Positions 31,229 to 42,749 of a stretch of 64,000 nucleotides of DNA are shown in pieces; position 1 is the first letter of the stretch, and each line of letters starts with the position of its first letter. The DNA comes from Ixodes scapularis. Lineage: Eukaryota; Arthropoda; Arachnida; Ixodida; Ixodidae. The DNA lies in NCBI RefSeq assembly GCF_016920785.2, contig NW_024609846.1, forward strand, positions 110,536,831-110,600,830, read 5' to 3'. The position numbers were made by a program, and so were the translations under genes. The notes beneath the pieces were generated by a model. The model did not search any database. It was not told the origin of the DNA and worked only from the letters and a program-made list of their open reading frames with translations.

Positions 31229-31460
31229 CCCATTCCATTTCCATTCCATTCCGGGCCAAAGGCATCTAATTCCATTCCCATTCCATTCCCCTCAACGCTG
31301 CCGCCATTCCATTCCCATTCCATTCACGGGTCGCGAAAATTCGGAATGATTCCGGAATGATTCCGACTCCGGAGTGGCACTCCGCAACACTGGTCGACAT
31401 ACATGGAGATCATGTCGGCGACAGCGTTGTTCGGCCGTTCTGTTAGTCCATTTGTCTGCG

Positions 31461-31520
31461 GATGGTACGCATACCTCGGCAAACCTCACTCATGAGGTTT
31501 GCCGAGGTATGCGTACCATC
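31461..31520. repeat. Perfect 28-bp foldback at the insertion border
   Basis: Positions 31461-31488 and 31493-31520 are exact reverse complements around the loop CTCA. The outer bases GATGGTACG belong to the Gypsy target, so the inverted copy includes both insertion and target sequence. Confidence 0.9.
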
Positions 31521-33023
31521 CTCACTCACGCTCATCCACCCTCACTCACCCTCATCTTCACAGGTGAGGTGAGGGTGAGTGAGTTCATGAACCAGGAACA
31601 TTCATGAGTGTGAGGGTGAGTGAGGGCCGTGAGGGCTGTGAGGGCGGTGAGGGCCGTGAGGGCGGTGAGGGCCGTAAGCGTCGTGAGGGCCGTGAGGGCG
31701 GTGAGGGCCGTGAGGGCGGTGAGGGCCGTGAGGGCCATGAGCGCCATGAGGGCGGTGAGGGCAGTAAGGGGCATGAGGGCCATGAGTGCGTGAGGGGCGT
31801 GAGGGCGGTGAGTGGCGTGAGGGCCATGAGTGCGTGAGTGGTGTGAGGGCGGTGAGTGCGTGAGGGGTGTGAGGGCCATGAGCGCGTGAGGGCAGTTAGT
31901 GGCATGAGAGGCGTGAGGGCCGCGAGGGCGGTGAGTGCATGAGGTGTGTGAGGGCCATGAGTGCGTGAGGGCGGTGAGTGCGTGAGGCCCCCTTCAGATC
32001 GAGCATCTTTCTCAGCAATTTCGGTGTTAATGGCGGGTTGTTCTCTAGCTTTCCCTAGATCGACACGAATTGCTGAGATCGGGTCCGGCTCAAAATAAGC
32101 AAGCAACTCGGAGCAATTCGAATACGTTTGAAGCGGCTGCATCCAATCAGGGACCCAAAATTTTCACGTGATACCTCGTGCCGGTGATGATGACAACGAA
32201 AGACTTGGTTCTAGTTTGAAATGGATCGTTTTTTTTGGAAATAAACTGTTTCAGAAAGGTGCATTAATATACTTAACGAGATTTAAATGCGTAAAGACAC
32301 GTTTATAACGCGTAATTGAGTCTAAATAGTGCAAGAAAAAAAAAATTATGATGACTATGGCAAATTGCAGATACTGGTTGCTGCGTGTGATCGCGGGCGG
32401 CCCGTGTTGCTGGTGTTGCGACGTAAAGTTTCTGGGCGAAATCGCCCCATCTGAAGCTGGCCTGAGTTTCGTGAGGGCCATCAGTGCGTGAGGGGCGTGA
32501 GGGGTGTGAGGGCCGCAAGGGCGGTGAGGGGCGTGAGGGCGGTGAGTGGCGTGAGGGCCGTGAGAGCGGTGAGGGCCGTGAGGGCGGTGAGGGTGGTGAG
32601 TGGCGTAAGGGCTATGAGTGCGTGAGGGCTGTGAGGGCGGTGAGGGCCGTGAGGGTGGTGAGGGCCGTGAGGGCGGTGAGGGCGGTGAGGCCCGTGAGGG
32701 CGGTGAGGGCGGTGAGGGCCGTGAGGGCGGTGAGTGGCGTGAAGGCCGTGAGTGGCGTGAGGGCCATGAGTGAGTGAGGGGCGTGTGGGCGGTGAGTGGT
32801 GCGAGGGCCGTGAGGGGGCGTGAGGGCCGTGAGGGGGCGTGAGGGCCGTGAGGGGGCGTGAGGGCCGTGAGGGCAGTGAGTGCGAGAGGGCCGTGAGGTT
32901 CAGTGAGGGTGAGTGAAGGGCTGAAGGTGAGTGTAGCTGTGAGGGTGAGGGTGAGTGAGGGGCTTAGGTGAGTGTGGCTGTGAGTGTGAGGGTGAGTGAG
33001 GGCGACCTAGAATGTTGACCTCT
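31470..33023. mobile_element. Insertion built of GTGAGGGC minisatellite
   Basis: A 1.55-kb insert interrupts the integrase core between TTYHP and QTNG of the outer Gypsy. GATGGTACG is present at both borders (31461-31469 and 33024-33032), a 9-bp target duplication. Nearly all of it is a 9-bp minisatellite of the form GTGAGGGC plus C or G, with GTGAGTG variants, at 31525-31985 and 32463-33003. In frame it reads as GEGREGGEGREG-type peptide and has long spurious open frames. No terminal inverted repeat was found. A 9-bp duplication fits Mutator-like transposons, which can carry such arrays, but this is inference. Confidence 0.65.
31986..32462. mobile_element. 477-bp MITE inside the minisatellite
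   Basis: It interrupts the GTGAGGGC array. The left end GGCCCCCTTCAGATCGAG and the reverse complement of the right end GGCCAGCTTCAGATGGGG are imperfect inverted repeats. TGA flanks both sides (31983-31985 and 32463-32465). A 3-bp duplication and GGCC-type ends suggest a PIF/Harbinger-like MITE. The interior is AT-rich and non-coding. Confidence 0.65.
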
Positions 33024-33032
33024 GATGGTACG

Positions 33033-35042
33033 TAGTGGTTCGACGGTGGCTGGTGCTACTGATTAGAAGGATCTCTTGCGTTAGCTGGGCCATGAACGGT
33101 GATCCGCGATCTGTAATTGGGACTTCGGGGCGCCGTGCTTGAGGACGATGGACTCCATTAAAAACTTGGCGACTTCAACAGCCATACCTGATGGAAGGGC
33201 TTTCACTTCGGCCTACCATGTAAGGTAATAGGTCGCGACGATTATCCATCGGTTTGCTTGCATCGTTTGTGGGAACGGTTCAAGTAAATCCATTCCGATT
33301 TGCTGAAATAGGGCAAATGACATGGCGGCGCAATAGGATGGAGATGTCCTGCTGGTCTAGTTGGTGATTTCTTCGGTCGTTGACACTCGTGATAAGATCG
33401 GGTGTAGTCATGAACTGTCTTCGCAAGGTTGGGCCTGTAGTATTTCTCACGTATTTTGGCAAGCGTCCTGCTATAGCCAAGGAGTCCCGCCCTCAGGTCG
33501 TCGTGGCAGACGTGAGATATTTCTTCTAGAAGACTGGTGGGGTCACCAAGAGCCACGCCGTGTTATTGTCGCCGAAGGTCCTTGTACAGCAAACCTTGTG
33601 GGATAGAGAAAATTGGCAATGTTCGTATGAAAACACGAAGGATTCATCAAGCACCCTCTAGGCACCCGATGAGTCCTAGCAGTTCAGGATCACCTCTTTG
33701 GAGTGATTCCATATCACTGACATGCAGTGCGCCGAGGAAACACTCATCGTCATCGCCTTTAGTGCAGGCAGGACCGGCCTCGACGGAAGGCCCTCAACAA
33801 ACAATCGGTGTCACTGTGCTTTCGGCCGGACTTGTACACCACGCTCATGACAATCTCCTGCAGTCGTAGCCTCCATCGTGCCAGGCGTCCTGAGAGGTCC
33901 TACATATTTGCAAGCGAGCAGAGCGAGTGGTGGTCCGTAGCCACTCAGAACATACTTCCTTTCAAGTACGGGCGAAACTTGGTGATGGCTCAGGCGATGA
34001 CAAGGTATTCCTTCTTCGTCATAGAGTAATTACCCTCCGCCTTGGACGGTGTCCGGCTTGCATAAGCGATTACCTACTTTGCTTCCTTCTGTATCTCAAC
34101 CAGCACCGCGCCAAGCCCCTTGTAACTTTTCAATTTATTTTTAGATACCTAAAGCGCCAGAGATGTTATAGCAGGTCCAAATGGCCAAGGACATGAGGCG
34201 TTTGAAATCTTCGTTTAAGCTCGCCAAACACCAATTGACACTCTTCTGTCCACTGAAACTCTACGGCGTCTTTTGTAAAGCATGTCAGCGGCATAGAAAG
34301 CTTGGCGAAATCTCGAACGAAGCGCCTGTAGTAGCACAAGAGGCCTAGAAATCTTCTTATGGCCTCCTTGTCTGACGGCAAGGAAAATAAGGCTACGGCG
34401 CGCGTCTTCGCGGAAGGAGGACGAACACCCTCGCTGCTCACGACGTGACCTAGGAACGTGAGCTCACCATAAGCGAATCGACTTTTCGTTCGCTTGAGAT
34501 TTAGTCTATCGGCCTTGATTGCTTAAGGTACGGCACGGAGCGGGCGAAACTCGCCGTAAGTGCTCGTCGAAGTTGCTGGCGAACACCACAACGTTTTCGA
34601 GGAACACGAGACAGCTCTGATATCTTAAGCCTGTTAGCACGGTGTCCACGACACGTTAATAGGTCGCCGGCGCCGTGCATAGTACGAAGGGCGTCACTTT
34701 AAATTCGTACAGTCCGTCGGACGTGACGAAGCCCGTTTTCTCCCGGTCCCGTCTGTCAACTTCGGTCTGCCAGAAGCCACCCTTCACGTCCATCGATGAA
34801 AAGTATCGGAAGTGGCGCAGACGGTCTAGAGTGTCGTCTATGTAGGGGAGCAGATAGACGTCGTTTGTCACAGCGTTCAGACTATGGTAGTCCACACAGA
34901 ACCTAAGGGATCTGTCCTTCTTTATGAGCACGAGTGGTGAAGCCAATGGACTGCTTGACGGCTGAATGATGTAATCGTCGAGCATTCCCTGAAATTGTTC
35001 TTGGATGACTACCCTCTCTTTCAAAGAAGCACAATACGGTGA
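33033..35042 (-). pseudogene. Outer Gypsy reverse transcriptase, RNase H and integrase core
   Basis: From 35024 leftward: QGMLDDYIIQPSSSPLASPL, VLIKKDRSLRFCVDYHSLNA and SSMDVKGGFWQTEVDRRDRE of the reverse transcriptase (34656-35024). Next is the connection region LGLLCYYRRFVRDFAKLSMP and FTKDAVEFQW (34166-34441), then a decayed RNase H. An integrase zinc-binding and core segment follows at 33242-33556 (ISHVCHDDLRAG, GYSRTLAKIREKYYRPNL), running to TDRGSPFMAQLTQEILL-type sequence near 33080. The protein order and sequence match 14700-16560 of the + strand copy. Frame breaks occur throughout. Confidence 0.8.
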
Positions 35043-35050
35043 CCGGTGGG

Positions 35051-36319
35051 CAGAGCTGGCAGTAATGTAATTACTGTAATGAAATTACAGTAATTTAATT
35101 ACTTGTTCCAGCAATTAGTAATGTAATTCATTACTTTTTGAAGCCGGTAATTTAGTAATGTAATGAATTTCTCCAGCGACGGTAATTGTAATTAAATTAC
35201 CTAATTACTTTTTCGCACCAGGCATATTTTTTGTGTCCACAATACAGAAGAGCGCTTTTCTTTTTATTTTCCTTTTTCTTCTTCCTCTACACCTTTCCGA
35301 AAAAACGCTCTTTGGCCGCCGCTATGTTGTTGATGCTAATGCGGCTGGTGCGACTCTCGCGCCCGCTATCCGCTAGACATTTTCTGCCACTCTCTTGAAC
35401 TGTGAAAACCCGCTCAGCGCGATTCTCTACCTCTGTTTTGCGGTTTTGCATTCGACGTTTTCTGGCCCCTCTTGAAAGTGTCCGCTTACTTTTTCTGATG
35501 CATGCTGCGTACCCTCTCTGTGTTATCTTCCACTGTGAGAAATACGGCTGGTAAGTTTCTGCCATTCGAGCTTTTTCGCTCGACATTCTCGGGAAACGAA
35601 GGAGGGGAAGTAGGTCGAACTAAGGCCCCTGGTGGAACGGCCCTCGACGCGACAAACAATGGCAATTGTTCTCCCCCCTCCCAGAGATAATCCGCGCAGG
35701 GTCCTCAAACATTTTCAAAAAATAGTTGTCTGGGTTGGGGTGGGAAACGGATCAGTCGCGTGCGTTCCTCTGTCCATCGGTAAACATGTTATTTGTGAGC
35801 GTGAAAAATGCATGCCTTTCGGCTGTCTTCTGTTGTTAATTAATTTCGACAGCTAAACGCTTTGCCGTTTGACACGCGGCTAATCAAACGGCGCCGTAAA
35901 AACTTACCGTAAAAAAAAAAAAAAAACTAACATTCCAGTCGCATTCGTTCTGTCGCGCGCGTACCCAACAAAAATAGTTTACTGCTTTTTTTTTAAATGT
36001 AGTACAATGCTTCCCAATGTCCTCGAGAAAATACATGCACCATGAAACACAAAACGCAGTGGGAAAACACGAGAATTTAGCCGCCAGCAGTGTTTGAAAC
36101 TGCACATCCACAGGCTGCGCCTGTGTAGGCGCAGCCTGTAAAAGTATACAAAAGTAATGCGAAAGTAATGTCATTACTTTTAAAAGTAATTTGTAATGGT
36201 ATTAATTACTTTCTGGCTATGGTAATTTGTAATGTAATTTAATTACATTTCAGCAATTTTCAGCAAAGTAATTAGTAATGTAATTTAATTACAAAATATG
36301 AGTAATTTGGCCAGCTCTG
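35051..36319 (-). mobile_element. 1.27-kb hAT transposon with exact 8-bp target duplication
   Basis: CCGGTGGG flanks both sides (35043-35050 and 36320-36327). The left end CAGAGCTGGCAGTAATGTAA and the reverse complement of the right end CAGAGCTGGCCAAATTACTC are inverted repeats. Subterminal arrays of TAATTAC/GTAATTA fill about 35065-35215 and 36145-36305. The type is familiar from non-autonomous and autonomous hATs of many animals. It splits the outer Gypsy between protease and reverse transcriptase. Confidence 0.9.
35287..35586 (-). pseudogene. Possible hAT transposase C-terminal remnant
   Basis: A 99-codon minus-strand frame contains ENRAERVFTVQESGRKCL and ends RISINNIAAAKERFFGKV. The ERVF motif resembles the ERxFS box near the hAT C-terminus, and its placement toward the left end of a proven hAT agrees with a minus-strand transposase. 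Other domain motifs are not visible. The remaining interior to 36145 shows nothing recognisable. Confidence 0.3.
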
Positions 36320-36327
36320 CCGGTGGG

Positions 36328-37166
36328 CTGGCTGCACGTCGCCGTCGCTAACAATGCGATGCTTCGCAATTCGTGTTTGGTCAACTTTCGACGACGCGGC
36401 AAAACAGTCACTGTATTCAGCGAGAAGATCAACCAGTTGCCGACGCTTTGGAGCTGGGTGCTCGGGGTCGCTTTTGAGCTGTGGCGGTGACGTCATCTTG
36501 CGCTGGGGCGACGAGGTCTCCTCGGATATTTTGGTGACCACGGCTGGTGCTTCAAGCTCCTCGACGTGGCCCACGGTGGTACCCTTTGTTAGGTGCTGCG
36601 ACTCGTTTCGAAAGTTCGTCACGAGAACGGTTGTACGTCCTTCTCGAAGATTCGTTACGACTCGTGTCACGTCATTTCCTTTTGCAAGGAGCAGTTGGAC
36701 GCTGCATTCCAAAAGAGCGTCACCGCACATGGCTGCGTCGGTTTTCATGGGAACGAAAAAAACTCGACGGCGGTGGCAGATTCACATGATTGGTCATTAC
36801 TCGGATCGCTGCTGACGTTGTTTTTGGGTCCACCAGCGGCAGAAGAGGCTTTCGCAGCGTCAACTGGTTTTCCCCGAGGTCGATGACGGCGCCATGCTCG
36901 CAGATAAGGTCCATCTCGAGGATAACGTACAACGCACAGACTTTCAGAAGGACGAACTACAGTGCGCACCTCATCGTCGATCTCGACGCGAGCAGTGCAT
37001 TTCCTAACTGGTGTGATGCGGTGCCCTCCGGCGGTTCGTGTTTGAGGTCTATCCCACGGCGTCGTCTCTTTCTGAAGACTGTGAGAGGGTCTCCAACTCA
37101 AAAAATGAGTAGTCTGCTCCCGTGTCTACGAGTGTCTATGCGTCCTGGTCGTCAGGAATAACGTTA
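36328..37166 (-). pseudogene. Outer Gypsy protease to early reverse transcriptase
   Basis: The segment 37101-36745 reads GGHRITPVRKCTARVEIDDE, the post-active-site part of a retropepsin, then VILEMDLICEHGAVIDLGEN. The frame at 36748-36272 continues MCGDALLECSVQLLLAKGND, TTVLVTNFRNESQHLTKGTT, VGHVEELEAPAV and the linker to the reverse transcriptase (AKHRIVSDGDVQPAHRQ). It corresponds to 13880-14640 of the + strand copy. It is cut from gag by the Gypsy family-2 insertion and from the reverse transcriptase by the hAT at 35051. Confidence 0.75.
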
Positions 37167-37171
37167 TCGGG

Positions 37172-37357
37172 TGTAGTGTTGGGCGGTTCGTGGACCTCTA
37201 TTAGAGCACGACCATCGCAGGCAGAGTCTCGTGAGGAACTGATTTATTCGTACCGAACACAGGAGAGGAAAAGAAAGAAGATGCATTGAAGAATAACGCG
37301 ATAGATCGGACAACACAAAGAAGAAGAGGTGAAAGATAAACACAGTAGGACACAACA
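37172..37357 (-). repeat. 3' LTR of Gypsy family 2
   Basis: 186 bp, on + it runs TGTAGTGTTGGGCGG...GGACACAACA. It pairs with the LTR at 42750-42932. Confidence 0.9.
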
Positions 37358-37702
37358 TTTCTCCCCTCTCCCGAACAAACATACATCAATAATAAAGAAA
37401 AAACACAATCAAAGCACTTCTTACTATTACATTACTCTGCACATATACATGCTCTCTTTATACAATAAAAGCACGCCTCACTATTATATTACACCCTACA
37501 TATACATACTATACACAATGAATAAGCGTTACCACACAATGCATTCGTTATTCCATTTAAGCTACCCTTGGCCAAGGCTACATTTTACGCATTCATACTA
37601 AACATGTAATCTTCCCAAACAAACTAAGTAATTTGAACGTTTAAACTAGAAATAAATCCGTCTCCAGGTTGGTAACTTTGATCCGAAAGACAGGACTGCG
37701 AG

Positions 37703-40700
37703 TTACAGACTCGAGTCTCCAAATCGCTCTGGAGGTCGACGGTTTTGTTTTGATCGGCGAGGATCATCGCCTTTCATAGCTTGATCGGATCTACTCAGAC
37801 CATCATTCAACACAGGTTCCTGGCAAACTGAGAAAAGGTGGGGTGTTTGCGGTCCTAACGCCACGCCTTCATTCAGCTCAGGTTCCTGGCAAACTGGGAA
37901 AGGAGGGGGTGTTTGCGGTCGTAACTTCTGCTGTTGCCGCTGAGCATCCTCCTTGAACCTGGGCGCTTGCCACTCGTGATGAGGATGACGGCTCATTGAA
38001 CTGCCCCTCGTAGTACTACTGCTCGCAGGCTCCCCTTTAAATGATATTGTCACTTCATGTGGCAACTTGTTGCCGATACGTTCCTTAGGTGGAGCCCCCA
38101 CCGTAAACTTGGAGGCGTTCCAGATGCGTCCATCATGAAGCTTGTAGGTCCATCGACACACGCGCTCAACAATTTGCATTGGAGGTCCAAAAGCTTCTTC
38201 TCCCTTTCTCACCTTCCCTGGTTTTCTGACACGCACCCATCCGCCGACTTGAAACTTCGGAATTTTCGCTCCTTGCCGTTGGTCTTGATATCGCTTGCTG
38301 CTCTCCTGCCCTCTCTGGACTCGACACCGCAGGCGTTTTAGCTCCTCTAGTGGATTTTGAAGGAACTGCGATGGTGACAGGCCGATTATGTGGAGCCGGT
38401 TGCGTGGCTTACGTCCATGCAGCAGGAGTGCAGGAGACAATCCTGTCGTGGCATGAGGCGTACAGCGATACACATGCAAGTAATCCAAAACGGCAAAGTG
38501 GATTGGTCGCTTCTCCAGGGAAGCACACTGTACAAACGACTTAAAAGTGCGATCGAAGCGTTCAACTTGTCCGTTGGCCTGTGGATAGTAGACGAAGACA
38601 AGATGATGCTTGATACCTCGCGCAGCTAGGAAGTTCTTCAAGTCTATGGAGATGAACTGGGGTTCGTTGTCCGAAACAATACTTTCGGGGTAGCCTTCCC
38701 GAGAAAAGATCAGACGCAGGAACCCCGTCACTGTGCTTGTCGTGACGTTTGAACAAAAGTAAACTTCCGGCCATTTTGAAAAATAGTCCACCAGTGTGAT
38801 CGCGTACCGATACGCTGGCGGTGAAGTTTCAAATTGCCCTACAATGTCGATGCCAAGCTTTGACCATGGTCGCTCAGGGAGAGGCACAAGCTGAAGAGGT
38901 GTTGGCGACGTCTCGCACTTTTGTCGGCAGACCCGCAAACGCCACCAGGCCTGGACCGCTGTTTTCACCCCCGCATTCATGCGGGGCCACCAGTAGAGCT
39001 CTCGGAGTCGGGACGAAGTTTTGCCGATACCAGGGTGGCCCTCGTGCGCTCGGCCGATGAGGGCTCCCTTCATGCTAGAGGGAATAACGAACGGATCGCC
39101 GCGTAACAAAAGACCATCGTGCACAGAAAGTGTGTCCTTAGTGTCATGAAAGATGGCTTCATCGGGAGCCAACGCCCATCGTGGTGGCCACTCGGAGGGG
39201 ACATAGGGCATTACGGCGGTCAACTTGGGGTCGTCGGCCGTCTCTTGTTGAAGTTGCTCCTTCGATATGCACTCATCCTCCAGAGCGGTGAAGGACACAA
39301 TTTCTTCATCAAACGCTGTTCCTCCTTCGTCTTCCGGTTCCGGAAGTCTGGAGAGCGCATCGGCGACTTGGTTTTCAGCGCCATGCAGGTACTCTACATA
39401 AAAGTTGTACTTGAGAAGCCGGGTAGACCACCGAGTAATACGGAATGGTCGATGCCCGGTCCCTCGCGTGGCCAAGAGAGCAACGAGAGCCTGATGGTCG
39501 GTGTGTAGGGTGAAGTGGCGACTCCACAGGTATGTGTGCCACTTCTCAGAGGCCCACAGACACGCAAGCGCCTCTCGCTCGCCCGCAGAGTACTTTCTTT
39601 CAGTAGCAGTAAGCGTTCGTGACGCAAATGCTACCGGGTGAATTTCCTGTTCGTACCGCTGCTGCAACACTGCGCCAATACCGTAAGCTGAAGCATCCGT
39701 AGTGACGATGATAGGCAGCGCAGGATCAAACATCCTCAACGTTTGTGCAGAGGACAGCAGCACTTTCACCCTCTGGAAACTGCGCTCTGCTGCTAGGTCC
39801 CAGATGAACGGGATGCCCTTACGCAAGTACTTTCGCAGCGGTTCTACTTCAGAAGCCAGGCACGGGACAAAACGAGAATAATATTCGACCATTCCTAAGA
39901 AGAACCGTAGCTGAGTCAGGTCTGTAGAAATCGGTGCCGCACGAACAGCGTTGACCTTCTTCTGAAGAGGTGAAATCCCGGCAGCACTAACTTTGTGCCC
40001 CAGGAACGAAATTTCTGCAACGTCAAACATACATTTCTTGTTGAGCTTCAGACCTGCTTCCCAGATGCGCAAGAGTACTTTCTGCAGGCGCTCTAGGTGC
40101 TCCTGTTGGTTTTTACCAAAGTCTACAACGTCATCCAGATAGAACAGCACTCCCTGGCAACCTTGCAAGATCTTAGCCATCATCTGCTGGAAGGTTGCTG
40201 GTGCTGAAGCTAATCCGAAGCACACTCGCTTAAAGCGAAAGAGTCCTTAGTGCGTAACAAATGCTTTTAAATGGCGACTTTCCGGATGAAGCGTAACCTG
40301 ATGGTATGCTGCAGCAAGGTCCAGTTTTGAGAACCTCTGTGCTCCATGTAGTGCGTTCAGAAGTTCTTCAATGTGAGGAAGCGAGTAGCTGTCGATGACT
40401 ACCGCTTTGTTTACTTCGCGAAGGTCGACACACATTCGGATAGTGCCATCTTTTTTTCGGACCATTACTACTGGGGATACCCATTCGGAGGCGTTGATAC
40501 GCTCGATCACCCCAGCTTCCTCAAGACGTTTAATTTCCTCAGAAACTGGTTGTCGAGCAGCTTGGGGAATTCGCCGAAGCCGATGTTGAACGAGAATTAC
40601 TGAGGAGCGGGTCTTCAACTTGCGGACGACTCCCTTGACTCGGCCCAATACTGGCGTAAAAAGATGCTCGAAGTGTGTAAGGGATGCTGGCAGCTTCGGA

Positions 40701-41134
40701 GGGGTAGACACTGACTTAACTCGAGGGAGCGCGCGTGGAGCCACGTTTGCCTCCGCTAGAGATGCAAGCCGTTCAGTCCACTCTTCCTCCAGTGCCAATG
40801 ACGAGTCGTCCAGCCTCGGGGTCGTGGCTGATTTTACTGCCATTGATTTGGGTGTCAGTGTGTGTAAGGAAAACGGTGGAGATTGTTCGGCCGGACTTGC
40901 GGAAGCCTCATCGATGTCACCAGTCTCAGTATAAAAGCAAAACCTTGTTGCTCCGCTCATTTTAATGTCGAGCGCCACGACTGCGTCCATGCCCAACAAA
41001 GAGGTTCCACGGTCTGCGATATAAAACAGCAGCTGCGCGTGCCGTTCTCTGAATGCCACCATCGCTTTGAAAGCTCCCAGGATTTGTATGGGCTGACGGG
41101 AGTAGTTCAACAATGTGGCTGGTGGAGCAACCAC
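37703..41134 (-). pseudogene. Gypsy family-2 pol (RT, RNase H, integrase) with one in-frame stop
   Basis: Two frames, 41134-40247 and 40225-37703, are in the same phase and separated by a single TAA at 40246-40244 between AFVTH and GLFRFKR, where family members have an acidic or amide residue. The first part holds the end of the protease (SLLGMDAVVALDI) and the early reverse transcriptase (KRLEEAGVIERINASEWVSP, MCVDLREVNKAVV, FSKLDLAAAYHQVTL). The second has the catalytic YLDDVV, RNase H (VTTDASAYGIGAVL, TLHTDHQAL), and integrase with GHPGIGKT, the core acidic residues in LGIDIVGQF, IVSDNEPQF and YYPQANGQVERF, and a GPY-like tail. One cysteine of the zinc-binding region looks lost (AWWRLRVCRQKC). 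A proline-rich C-terminal extension with a duplicated CQEPELNEG/CQEPVLNDG segment ends the protein. Confidence 0.9.
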
Positions 41135-41141
41135 GTGGGCG

Positions 41142-41381
41142 TCACTTGCAAACCAATTGGGTGAACGTAGTCTTATCCATTAGTAAGACGGATGACCCGG
41201 TGTCAAGAAGAAATTTCACTGGCGTTTCAAAGACCTTGACACTAATGTAGATTCTCGCCTTCGAAGATTCACCAATGTGACAAATAATGTCAGGGTCATA
41301 ATCGCCATCGTCGGAGGCATCGCTATCTGAGAGGACTTCCTCCACTTGCTTGCGTTGGGATCGCTGACGATTTCGACGCAT
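41142..41381 (-). pseudogene. Gypsy family-2 protease N-terminal part
   Basis: The frame reads FETPVKFLLDTGSSVLLMDK, the DTGS active site of a retropepsin. It runs out of frame with pol near 41140, where a one-base shift joins it to the MVAPPATLLNYSRQPIQILG segment. A stretch rich in aspartate and serine (VLSDSDASDDGDYD) precedes it. The protease would cut the gag-pol precursor. Confidence 0.8.
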
Positions 41382-42740
41382 ACTCCGGCATACACGATCA
41401 AGATGACCCCATCGGCCACAGTTGAAGCAATATTTTTGTCTTGCGGGAAAGGTGTCGTAGCTCTGGCATTTGTGTGGGCCATTCCCGCAATTCGTACAGA
41501 CGCGCGTGCGACGGAAATTTTCTGGCTGTCATGAAGCCTGTAGGTTTTGCGAACCGTCTCGTGGGAGGTTGAACTGTACTTTAAAGTCCCGACGATGGTC
41601 GGACGCCTGTCCATGACGTTGCTGTCTGCAGGAATACGGGTTTCGCCCGCTACCTCCGCAGGTCACGCATGGTTCTAAACCACGTGCGGTATACGTGTCG
41701 CTTGAGATTGCACCCGGCCTTGCAAAGGGTCGCGGTGATGCCCTCTGTAGAGATGACGGTGATGACTCATGATATGAGTGCTGTCGAGGACTGCTCTGAT
41801 GTGGGGTCTGTCGGAGTGTCCTTCCCGGAGAATGCCCTCAGCGCCCTTCGAACTGTTTCTCGCTAGATAGTCTCCGGGCTTTGACGCGGCTCTCTCACGT
41901 CTCTGTAACTTGACACTTCTGCCCACTGGATGTTGACGCGGTGGCGTTAGCCCATTCTCGAACTTCGCGTCGTGACCGCTCAAGGTTCGTGATGGTCTGC
42001 ATCACTACATCGAACGAAAGAGCTGCATCAAGGACCATGCGTTCTTGAATTTCCGTCGATGCTACCCCAATCATGAACTGCTTGCGGATGCAATCTTGCG
42101 TTTGCTTCCAAAATTTGCCTGGACGGCTAACGTCCGTAATGCGGATAGAAAATCCTGACGAGACTCGCCTTCGCTTTGTCTACGTGAGTGGAACTGAAGC
42201 TCCCGCAGCGTCACATTTGTCGGCTGCATGAATTCGGCTTCCAGCAACTTGATGGTTTCTTTGTAGACATGAGAAGTAGCGCGTACACCTTGCTCGCCAC
42301 CTGCTGCTGCTAGCGGTGCTAATGCCTGATCAACAGCAGGTTCAGGCGTTGGTAGTGAGTCAAATCTACTGGCCGGCTTCGCCGAGGCAGGTCAGCAGCA
42401 TCGCTTGACGCCGTACTGCAGGGTACTCTCGGGCGCCCGTCGCCACCAAATAACGCTCGAACATTTTTATCCACCGCTCCCATGAAATGGGTGCAGGTCC
42501 CAACTTAGCCAAAAACTCCGGGGGAACCTTGCCGCTCTATGCCGTGACGATGCCAGACGGCTTCTCAGCACCCAATGGTGCCGTTCGAAATGGTCGCCAT
42601 TTTGACTTCAATCGTGCGAAGAAGATGGTTCCACCGGGAAACGCAGAAAACTGTCCAATACAGAGGGTACCGTTGAGGTCAGGCTGTAGTCCTCACTGAG
42701 GATCAGTCCAGCGCAGGAAAAGCTTCTTTTAACCCTCGTC
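41382..42740 (-). pseudogene. Gypsy family-2 gag with zinc knuckles
   Basis: Near 41440-41400 the minus strand reads CFNCGRWGHLDRVC, a complete C-x2-C-x4-H-x4-C knuckle, preceded by CTNCGNGPHKC, a second knuckle with altered spacing. The upstream capsid region to about 42700 is readable only in pieces because of several frameshifts. The knuckles bind element RNA during particle assembly. Confidence 0.7.
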
Positions 42741-42749
42741 GCCAAATAA

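Larger units (their letters stand above)
28241..31392. mobile_element. 3.15-kb hAT transposon with exact 8-bp target duplication
   Basis: The left end CAGTGTTGCGGAATGGGCAC and the reverse complement of the right end CAGTGTTGCGGAGTGCCACT are inverted repeats. GTCGACAT flanks both sides (28233-28240 and 31393-31400). Removing the element rejoins the Gypsy integrase (ADMISMYVD to the TWDEVLPHV segment). Both ends carry dense ATTCC/GGAAT pentamers (28260-28395 and 31230-31370), comparable to the GAACCG and TAATTAC subterminal arrays of the other hATs. No transposase was recognised in 29850-31200, and a LINE occupies 28485-29842. Confidence 0.9.

Noticed and set aside
31532..32777. Long Thr/Ala/Leu/Pro or Gly/Glu/Arg repeat frames on both strands
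   Set aside because: They are translations of the GTGAGGGC minisatellite, open in several frames at once.
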